Positions 26,818-32,993 of a stretch of DNA of 64,000 nucleotides are shown here, in pieces. The notes below the pieces were generated by a model that saw only the letters and a program-made list of their open reading frames with translations, was not told the DNA's origin and searched no databases. The position numbers were made by a program, and so were the translations under genes. Every line of letters starts with the position of its first letter. Position 1 is the stretch's first letter. Source of the stretch: Candidatus Eisenbacteria bacterium (GTDB taxonomy: Bacteria > Eisenbacteria > RBG-16-71-46 > JAFGJU01); NCBI GenBank assembly GCA_026388185.1, contig JAPLKG010000011.1:62001-126000 (forward strand). Reading direction: 5' to 3'.

Positions 26818-27836
26818 TGCCGCACGTGATTGAGCTAACGCCTTCCCTCAGAAGCGAAGTCCTGAAGGAGAAATGGGAGAATCTTCTCTCGAGCTCCTCG
26901 GGCGCCACTGTTTTTCACACCAGAGAGTGGGCGCTCGTTCTCAAGGAGACGTACAGGGACTTGGGCGTCAAGTACATTGTGATCGAAGATCAGGATGGTC
27001 GTTACGTGGCGGGCATGCCGTTTGCACACAGCAGGAGTCTTTTCTTTTCCACTTATCTTTCCATGCCCTTCGGCACCTACGGGGGTCCCGTGGTCATTGA
27101 CGGCCTCGAAGAGGACGTCGCCCCGTTCATTGGGGTTGCTCTCCAGGGAATAACGAGGGGGGTCTTTCCTTTTTCTTTCTATTGTGTGACTTACAACACG
27201 CCCGTCCTTCTGGAGAGAGCCGTTCAGGGTGCCTTTCCTCAGGGCCGGCGGACGAGGGTTTCCACTCACCTGATCGAGCTTGGCGAGGGATTCGGAAGGC
27301 TTTGGGATTCTTCGTTCGATAAGGAAACGAGAACCTGTGCGCGCAAGGCACTCCGAAATGGCGTGAGAATCGAGAAGAGCCCCGGCGGACAAGGCGCCGC
27401 CGCGCTTCACTCTCTCTACAAGGAACAGGCCGCGGCGTGGGGGGTGAGGAAAGTTTATCCAGAGCGCCTCGTCTGCCAGATAGCAGAGCTGATGGGCGAC
27501 AAGGCAAGCATCTGGATTGGTGCTCTCAAGGGGGCGCCGGTGTGCGCCGTGCTTGTGTTTCATTTCAAGGACGTGCTCATGGCGTGGTTGAGCGGGCAAA
27601 ACGCCGAAGGAAGGAGGGTGTGCGCAAGCCACCTGTTGTATTCCGAAATCCTGAAGGACGCTTGTGAGAAAGGATACTCCGTCTTCAACTTCGGTGGAAG
27701 TGGAAAACTGCAAGGCATCCGGTACTTCAAGGAATCGTTTGGGGGAAGGGAATACTTCTACTCTCTTTTCATCAACGAGTCCGGGGTTTTCAAGTCCGCC
27801 AGGAAGCTGAGAAGAATCACGACGGGGCATGAATAG
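26817..27836 (+). CDS. FemAB-like GNAT-fold protein
   Basis: A 339-residue protein with the double-GNAT FemAB/Acetyltransf_6 pattern: FHTREWALVLKETY near residue 33, GTYGGPVV near 86, the R-K helix TCARKALRNGVRIEKSP near 170, and the C-terminal NFGGSGKLQGIRYFKESFGG near 300. Relatives include peptidoglycan bridge transferases and exopolysaccharide-locus proteins (PEP-CTERM/XrtA FemAB). In a glycan locus, acylation or aminoacylation of the polymer is plausible. GTG 26817 shares its G with the TAG of the previous gene; GTG 26826 is an alternative. Confidence 0.83.
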   Translation: MPHVIELTPSLRSEVLKEKWENLLSSSSGATVFHTREWALVLKETYRDLGVKYIVIEDQDGRYVAGMPFAHSRSLFFSTYLSMPFGTYGGPVVIDGLEEDVAPFIGVALQGITRGVFPFSFYCVTYNTPVLLERAVQGAFPQGRRTRVSTHLIELGEGFGRLWDSSFDKETRTCARKALRNGVRIEKSPGGQGAAALHSLYKEQAAAWGVRKVYPERLVCQIAELMGDKASIWIGALKGAPVCAVLVFHFKDVLMAWLSGQNAEGRRVCASHLLYSEILKDACEKGYSVFNFGGSGKLQGIRYFKESFGGREYFYSLFINESGVFKSARKLRRITTGHE

Positions 27837-27907
27837 CGGTCTGCCGGCGGCAGATTCGCACGAAGGAGTTCAGTCTGGAAGCCGCGAGGGACAGCGCGAG
27901 AACCTTT

Positions 27908-29176
27908 GTGTCGAGGGTCTTTTCGGTTGCGGCCGGAGCAGTTCTCAGCGTTGTCATGGCAAGGTGGTTAGGACCCAAAGGCCAGGGTCTCTACAGCCTC
28001 TGCACTGCCGCCTCGCTTGTTGCCGCCCTCCTGGTGAACTGCGGGCTCGGACTCTCCAGCGTCTATTTTCTTGGGAAGAAGACCTTTTCACCCGGCGAGA
28101 TTGCTTCCGCCTCGCTGGGTTTTGCCGTGACAATCGGCTCCGCCGGATTCATCGTCGCGTCGCTGGTCGTGGGTTTGTTCGAGGTGCCGGGTCTCACTCA
28201 CGTGCCGGTTGGCGCGCTTATTCTGGCCTTCGCTTCAATCCCTTTCTACAATCTGTCCGACTACTATTTATACTTCCTCATAGGCTCTGACAGAATAAAG
28301 CACTTCAACGTGCTGTCTGCGGCGAGAAATGCTTTTCAGTTGGTTTTGGCTGTTTTGCTGATCCTGGTCGCCGGTCTCGGGTTGAACGGGGCAATACTGT
28401 CGTGGATCTGCGGTTTCGCGGGGGCGGCATTAGTCTCGTATGTGATGGTGAACAAGCTCGCCCCGGTCAGACTCGTTCTCAAGAAAAAAATTCTCGGTCC
28501 TTCGGTGTCGTTTGGAATAAAAGGATATCTTTCCCGCATAGCGTCCTTTCTGTATTACCGTATCGACATGTTTATTCTCAGCTATTTCATGGGAGCCGCC
28601 GCCGTGGGGCAATACGCCATAGCAGTCCTGATCGCCGAGTTGTTGTGGAACATTCCGAGTTCGCTCGCCCCGGTCGTCATGTACAAGAGCGCGTCTGAAG
28701 ACTCACGGGCCAGGGATCTTCTCACCGCGTCTGCGTGTCGTCACACGTTGCTGATATGCGCCGTCGGGGCCGGTTGCGTGGCCCTCCTTGGCCGGCCGCT
28801 CGTGAGACTTGCTTTCGGCAACGAGTACCTGCCGTCTGTGACGCCGCTGCTCGTGTTGCTGCCGGGCACCGCTTTTCTCAGTCTGGGAGGGGTTATTGCA
28901 AACGATTTCGTCGGCAGGGGAAAGCAACTCATGAACTCATTTGCTGCCTTGCTGACTCTCTCCATAAACGTGCCATTGAACTTCCTCTTCATACCGGTCT
29001 GGGGCATAGCGGGTGCTTCCGCCGCCTCGACCTTCTCCTACTGTGCGGGCACCGTGGTCATGCTCGTCGAATTCTTGCGCGTGACGGGCATGAGGCCTGC
29101 GGAAGTGCTTGTTCCCAGAGTCGGTGACCTGCATGCGTATCTGAATTTGGTGAGGAACTCGCTCAGGAAGCGCTGA
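27908..29176 (+). CDS. Lipid-linked oligosaccharide flippase (Wzx/MATE-like polysaccharide biosynthesis protein)
   Basis: At least 422 residues with about twelve to fourteen transmembrane helices. The early motif MARWLGPKGQGLYSL and mid-protein FLYYRIDMFILSYFMGAAAVGQYA are characteristic of Wzx-type flippases of the MVF/MOP superfamily. It should move a polyprenyl-linked glycan from the inner to the outer membrane face. GTG 27908 is the first conventional start, but the frame continues upstream with coding that fits the family N-terminus (EAARDSARTF), and CTG 27875 lies six bases after a perfect AAGGAG (27863-27868). The real start may therefore be CTG, adding 11 residues. Confidence 0.88.
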   Translation: MSRVFSVAAGAVLSVVMARWLGPKGQGLYSLCTAASLVAALLVNCGLGLSSVYFLGKKTFSPGEIASASLGFAVTIGSAGFIVASLVVGLFEVPGLTHVPVGALILAFASIPFYNLSDYYLYFLIGSDRIKHFNVLSAARNAFQLVLAVLLILVAGLGLNGAILSWICGFAGAALVSYVMVNKLAPVRLVLKKKILGPSVSFGIKGYLSRIASFLYYRIDMFILSYFMGAAAVGQYAIAVLIAELLWNIPSSLAPVVMYKSASEDSRARDLLTASACRHTLLICAVGAGCVALLGRPLVRLAFGNEYLPSVTPLLVLLPGTAFLSLGGVIANDFVGRGKQLMNSFAALLTLSINVPLNFLFIPVWGIAGASAASTFSYCAGTVVMLVEFLRVTGMRPAEVLVPRVGDLHAYLNLVRNSLRKR

Positions 29177-29183
29177 GGAACGG

Positions 29184-30548
29184 ATGAGCAGCATGTGCAA
29201 GACCGAAGAGAAGTTCGAGACAACGGTGAAAGGGAAGATACTCATGTTCGCATACTTCTTCCCGCCTCTCGGGGGGGGAGGCGTTCAGAGGACTTCCAAG
29301 TTCGTGAAATATCTTCCCTCTTTCGGCTGGCTTCCAGCCGTTGTGACGGTGAACGAACGTGCATACTGGGTGAAGGACAATACGTTGAGGGACGACGTTC
29401 CCTCCGGCGTGGACGTCGTAAGAACGTCTGCCGTGTCCGTCTTCCATCTCCTGAGGTTTGTTCCCGGGGGCGGAAGTTCCGGTGGGGAAGGGCAGAGGTC
29501 CGGCGCCCTGTTTTCGTTCCTGAGGAAAGTCTCGAGCTTCTTCCTGATTCCAGATCAATACGTTGGATGGGTGCCGTTTGCAGTCAGCGGCGCCCGGCAG
29601 TACATGAGAAGACATCCCGTTTCGGTCATCTACTCCACTTCTTCTCCGGACAGCTCTCATCTCGCCGCCCTCCTGACCAAGCGCCTGTGTTCGAAACCGT
29701 GGGTGGCGGACTTCCGCGACCCCTGGACCGAGAGGTTGACCTTCGCTTCGCCCACTCGAGTTCACTTGAGACTGCATCGCTTCCTCGAGGCCGCGGTGCT
29801 CAGAAACGCGGATCGTGTGGTGTGCACCAGCGAGGAGATAATGCGGGATTTCCTGAACAAGTATCCTCGTCTCGAGCCTCGGAAGTTCCACGTCATTACG
29901 AACGGCTTCGATTCTGAAGATTTCGCCGGAACCGTCGCTTTGGCAACGCAATTCACGATCAGTCATACGGGTATACTGACCGGGAAGAGGAATGCGTTCG
30001 GCTTTCTTGAAGGCCTGAGGCTCTTTCTCGAGCAGAGGCCGGACGCGAGGCCCAAGATGCGAGTTTCCTTCGTCGGACCGCGCGACAGCGAAAACGAGGT
30101 CAAGGCAGAGGAATTGAATCTTCTCGACGTCGTTTCCTTCCGCGGTTCGCTACCCCACAGAGAATGCGTGGCCCTACAGCGCAGCTCTCAGGTCTTGTTG
30201 CTCATCGAAGACGACAGCCCCCGCGGCGCGATGATATATCCTGCAAAGGTTTTCGAGTACGGAGCGTCGGGTCGCCCCATCCTGGCTCTCTTGCCGGAGG
30301 GCGCGGCCTCGAGATTTGTGAGAGAGCTGAAGGCCGGCACGGTCTGCTCTCCTTCCGATCCGCTCGAGATATCGAGAGCGATATCTTCATTCTTCTCGGC
30401 TCACGAAGCCGGAACTCCCCTGAACGGCATCATCGACAAGGGCCTGCTCGCGGCGTACGAGAGACGCGAGTTGACGAAACAACTTGCCCGATTGCTTGCC
30501 GCGTTCGAGAAAACGGCCGAATCTCCGCAATCTGGTCCCCGAGAATAG
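29184..30548 (+). CDS. Glycosyltransferase family 4
   Basis: The 454-residue GT-B enzyme has ILMFAYFFPPLGGGGVQRTSK near residue 20 (acceptor loop), WVADFRDPWTER near 172, and the C-terminal HTGILTGKRN, VSFVGPRDSENE and KVFEYGASGRPILALLPEG. This matches a common GT4 group of exopolysaccharide loci whose members share FRDPW. It is the last gene of the glycan locus; a terminator-like structure and the dcw promoter follow. Donor sugar unknown. Confidence 0.87.
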   Translation: MSSMCKTEEKFETTVKGKILMFAYFFPPLGGGGVQRTSKFVKYLPSFGWLPAVVTVNERAYWVKDNTLRDDVPSGVDVVRTSAVSVFHLLRFVPGGGSSGGEGQRSGALFSFLRKVSSFFLIPDQYVGWVPFAVSGARQYMRRHPVSVIYSTSSPDSSHLAALLTKRLCSKPWVADFRDPWTERLTFASPTRVHLRLHRFLEAAVLRNADRVVCTSEEIMRDFLNKYPRLEPRKFHVITNGFDSEDFAGTVALATQFTISHTGILTGKRNAFGFLEGLRLFLEQRPDARPKMRVSFVGPRDSENEVKAEELNLLDVVSFRGSLPHRECVALQRSSQVLLLIEDDSPRGAMIYPAKVFEYGASGRPILALLPEGAASRFVRELKAGTVCSPSDPLEISRAISSFFSAHEAGTPLNGIIDKGLLAAYERRELTKQLARLLAAFEKTAESPQSGPRE

Positions 30549-30612
30549 AGAAGGGGAGCCCCCCTTTCTCCCAGGCCCCCGGAAACCCTCTCAAACGGCC
30601 GCCCAGTTTCGC

Positions 30613-30643
30613 AAAAAAAAATCTCCGGCGGGCGGATTTTTTT
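30613..30643 (+). terminator. Probable terminator between glycan locus and dcw cluster
   Basis: A run of A residues (30613-30621), the short stem TCCG/CGGA (30624-30627 with 30633-30636, five-base loop) and a run of seven T residues (30637-30643) can fold into one A/U-flanked hairpin, with two bulged bases at 30622-30623. The symmetry would allow action in either direction. The GC stem is only four pairs, so efficiency is uncertain. It ends two bases before the -35 box of the mraZ promoter. Confidence 0.5.
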
Positions 30644-30644
30644 G

Positions 30645-30674
30645 TTGACAGTAGGAGGGGGATATCGGTATTAT
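30645..30674 (+). promoter_or_regulatory. Strong sigma-70-type promoter of the dcw cluster
   Basis: A perfect TTGACA (30645-30650) is followed after 18 bases by TATTAT (30669-30674), five of six matches to the -10 consensus. Transcription would start near 30681, exactly where the repeated GTGGTGA boxes begin. No other convincing promoter was found before ftsZ, so this one probably drives the whole 18 kb cluster. Confidence 0.8.
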
Positions 30675-30680
30675 GCGGCA

Positions 30681-30726
30681 GTGGTGAAGAGTGGTGATTT
30701 GAGGTGACATAACCCTAATGATGGTG
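30681..30726 (+). promoter_or_regulatory. Putative MraZ operator: 10-bp-phased GTGGTGA repeats
   Basis: Three consecutive 10-base units begin GTGGTGA (30681), GTGGTGA (30691) and GAGGTGA (30701); a fourth, weaker copy ATGGTGT (30721) keeps the same phase after one skipped unit. MraZ of Escherichia coli binds TGGGN repeats separated by 5 bases, also a 10-base period, upstream of its own gene. The core TGGTG in a 10-bp period just downstream of the -10 box fits autorepression by MraZ. The last copy overlaps the region where the mraZ ribosome-binding site should be. Confidence 0.72.
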
Positions 30727-30730
30727 TTCT

Positions 30731-31195
30731 ATGGAAATCGCATTTCAGGGAACGTTCGCGCACACGATAGACCAGAAGGGTAGACTGAGCATACCCGCGA
30801 CGCTCAGGGAAATGCTTCCGAAGAATCAGCAGAGGAAATTCACCGTCATGAGGGGGCTGGACGGCTGCCTCTTTCTCTATCCGAGAGGAGAGTGGGAGAG
30901 GGTGCAGAGAAAGATAAAGAGGCTTCCCTTCTGGAAGGCCGACACGAGAAGGTTCGCGAGGCTATTCTTTCAGAAGGCATACAACGTGGAGCCTGACAGA
31001 CAGGGGCGAGTGACGATTCCACAGGAATTGCTCGAGGAGACAAGATTCGACAAGGAAGTGTGGTTCCTGGGAGTGGGGGAGAGAATAGAGATTTGGAATC
31101 CCAAGGTTTACAAGAAGTATCTGAGCGAAGGCAACGTGACGTTCGAAGAAGCAGCCGAGAAGGTCTTGGTACCGAGAGAAGACACGGATGACTGA
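30731..31195 (+). CDS. mraZ: Transcriptional regulator / cell division cluster protein MraZ
   Basis: The 154-residue protein has the two SpoVT-AbrB-like repeats of MraZ, each with the D-x3-R signature: D14-QKG-R18 and D89-RQG-R93. MraZ forms octameric or dodecameric rings and represses the dcw promoter by binding short direct repeats. Such repeats lie directly upstream here. No good Shine-Dalgarno sequence precedes ATG 30731. The C-terminus is overlapped by the next gene by eight bases. Confidence 0.95.
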   Translation: MEIAFQGTFAHTIDQKGRLSIPATLREMLPKNQQRKFTVMRGLDGCLFLYPRGEWERVQRKIKRLPFWKADTRRFARLFFQKAYNVEPDRQGRVTIPQELLEETRFDKEVWFLGVGERIEIWNPKVYKKYLSEGNVTFEEAAEKVLVPREDTDD

Positions 31196-31622
31196 AGAAT
31201 ATCCGGGGCACAACAAGTCTGCATTTCGCACACGAGTGCAAGAGGCCGGGGCTCTAGTGGCCATAGTATTGGAGGGGAGGCTCTCTGTCAGGAACGCTGA
31301 AGCTCTGACAGGCCGTCTCGCAAGGCTCTTCACATCTGGGAAGTCCGCTATCATAATCGACTTCTCAAGGCTTAAGCACGCCGACTACAGATGCCTTCCC
31401 TCCTTTGCCTCTTCACTCAAGAGGCTGTCCCTGTGCGGCTGTCATGTGACCCTTTGCAGTATGAGTGACTACGTCTTCAACATCTTCAAGGCAGTGGGGT
31501 GTGATGACGGGCTGGACATCTACGCGAGTAAACAAGAGGCTGTGAGAGCGCTGGACTTCTACCTAGCCGGGTCTTGCGCCTCTCGGTCGTCTCGAACACG
31601 AGCCATATCTGCAACCTTATGA
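31188..31622 (+). CDS. STAS-domain protein lacking the usual phosphorylation site
   Basis: This 144-residue protein has the STAS order of strands and helices: ALVAIVLEGRLSVRNAEAL (21-39), AIIIDFSRLKHADYRCL (54-70) and a helix ASSLKRLSLCG, then VTLCSMSDYVFNIFKAVGC. In SpoIIAA-like anti-anti-sigma factors the loop after the second strand reads D-S-S-G with a phosphorylatable Ser. Here it is D66-Y-R-C69, so switching by a serine kinase is unlikely. It overlaps mraZ and lies just before rsmH, an unusual place for such a gene. No partner kinase or sigma factor gene is adjacent. Confidence 0.75.
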   Translation: MTEEYPGHNKSAFRTRVQEAGALVAIVLEGRLSVRNAEALTGRLARLFTSGKSAIIIDFSRLKHADYRCLPSFASSLKRLSLCGCHVTLCSMSDYVFNIFKAVGCDDGLDIYASKQEAVRALDFYLAGSCASRSSRTRAISATL

Positions 31623-31626
31623 CAAA

Positions 31627-32517
31627 ATGCCCCAAAGTCAACCTGGAAAACGGCAGCCACACGCACCAGTCATGGTGCGTGAGATCTTGTCGCTGCTCGT
31701 CCACGACCCTGACGGCACTTACGTAGACTGCACTCTGGGTTGTGGAGGACACGCTGCCGCCATTCTGGGAAAGCTCTCTCACCAGGGCAGGCTCATAGGC
31801 ATGGACAAGGACGGAGCCTCGTTTCTTGTCGCCGGTGAGAATCTTAGAGCGTTTGGTGAAAGAGCGTTGCTCTTCAATCGAGACTTCCGAGAGTTGCCAA
31901 ACACGCTGGCGGATTTGTCACTCAGATCCGTCGACGGCATATTGTTCGACCTAGGAATTTCCTCCTTCCAGCTTGGCTCCGAGAGGGGCTTCAGCTTTCA
32001 GAAGGAGTCACCGCTTGACATGCGATTCGACCCCGCGAGGGGAGTTACAGCCGCCGAGCTTCTGAACACGTTGGAGGAGAGGCGGTTGGTGGAGATTTTC
32101 AGGGTGTACGGTGACGTACGAAACGCGAGAGGGCTTGCGCGGTCGATAGTGGAGTTCAGAAGAAGGCAGCCCTTCCTGACCACGCTCCACCTCGTCTCTG
32201 CAGCCCGAAAGGTCATTTCCCACGGAAACCCGCACGGCTCTCTTGCAAGAATCTTTCAGGCACTCAGGATAGTCGTTAACGACGAACTTGATAACGTGCG
32301 CGAGGGATTAGGGCTCGCTGCGCCTCTCCTCGCCCCCGAGGGCAGGCTCTGCGTAGTCTCGTATCATTCGGGCGAAGACAGGATCGTGAAGCAATTCATG
32401 CGCGAGACGTTGCTTCTCGCCATTCTCACCCGCAAACCGTTGAGACCGGGAAGAGACGAAGTCGTGGAGAATCCAAGGTCCAGGAGCGCTCTGCTGAGAG
32501 CAGCCAGGAGGTCGTAG
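31627..32517 (+). CDS. rsmH: 16S rRNA (cytosine-1402-N4)-methyltransferase
   Basis: RsmH (MraW) methylates C1402 in the ribosomal P site using SAM. The 296-residue sequence has HAPVMVREILSLL, the SAM loop VDCTLGCGGHAAAIL, ILFDLGISSFQL, the MDMRF-like LDMRFDP and the final NPRSRSALLRAARR. A conserved HSLEDR reads HSGEDR here. The length is close to the usual 300-310. ATG 31627 is five bases after the STAS stop. Confidence 0.96.
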   Translation: MPQSQPGKRQPHAPVMVREILSLLVHDPDGTYVDCTLGCGGHAAAILGKLSHQGRLIGMDKDGASFLVAGENLRAFGERALLFNRDFRELPNTLADLSLRSVDGILFDLGISSFQLGSERGFSFQKESPLDMRFDPARGVTAAELLNTLEERRLVEIFRVYGDVRNARGLARSIVEFRRRQPFLTTLHLVSAARKVISHGNPHGSLARIFQALRIVVNDELDNVREGLGLAAPLLAPEGRLCVVSYHSGEDRIVKQFMRETLLLAILTRKPLRPGRDEVVENPRSRSALLRAARRS

Positions 32518-32518
32518 G

Positions 32519-32974
32519 ATGACCAGGTTCTTGAGGAGATCGCCGCCCCCGAGATCGGGTTGGAGCACGTTTCCGTCACAGCGCAAGAATGCCCTCAAGA
32601 GGGTGCTCTCGTTCGCGGTGGCCTTCCTTCTCGCCTTCCTCTTCGCCTGGGAGAACATCTACATGGATCAGCTTCTCTCCGACCTGCAGAAGCAGAGGAA
32701 CGCGGTGGAGAACCTTCGCGCGCAGGTGACCGAAACGCGCGCTGTAATCCAGGAGAAGATGATGCTGGCGCTTTCAGACACCGACGCATCGAGCATTGGA
32801 CTCGGAGCAGCCGACGTTGAACAGATCGTCCTGCTCTCGGAAAGCTCGGGCCTCTTTGCCGGGCGGCAGTACGTCCCGGCTCGACTGTCTTCGTTGGAAC
32901 AAGTTCAGAGACGGATATTTGACTTCTTCGTGACGACGGCTCTGGCGCGTGTGCAGAGTCCGGAGCAGCCATAA
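32519..32974 (+). CDS. FtsL-like single-pass division protein (positional call)
   Basis: The 151-residue protein has a basic N-terminus, one transmembrane helix (about residues 28-45, LSFAVAFLLAFLFAW) and a short coiled-coil stretch (about 50-80, LSDLQKQRNAVENLRAQV). Size, topology and its place between rsmH and ftsI are those of FtsL, the FtsB/FtsQ partner in the divisome. The C-terminal 70 residues extend beyond typical FtsL and have no recognised domain. AGGAGG (32506-32511) seven bases upstream supports ATG 32519. The identification relies on location and topology, since FtsL diverges strongly. Confidence 0.65.
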   Translation: MTRFLRRSPPPRSGWSTFPSQRKNALKRVLSFAVAFLLAFLFAWENIYMDQLLSDLQKQRNAVENLRAQVTETRAVIQEKMMLALSDTDASSIGLGAADVEQIVLLSESSGLFAGRQYVPARLSSLEQVQRRIFDFFVTTALARVQSPEQP

Positions 32975-32993
32975 AAAAACCGGAACATCAGAC

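Noticed and set aside
27829-28290. A 153-codon frame starting ATG 27829, over the start of the flippase gene
   Set aside because: It lies out of frame with a flippase sequence that is clearly coding. Its translation is Arg/Gly/Ser-rich without a family. It is more likely that the flippase starts at CTG or GTG in its own frame.
5602-30548. The glycan locus as a recently acquired genomic island
   Set aside because: No integrase, transposase, tRNA or flanking repeat was seen, and codon style and gene packing look the same as in neighbouring housekeeping genes.
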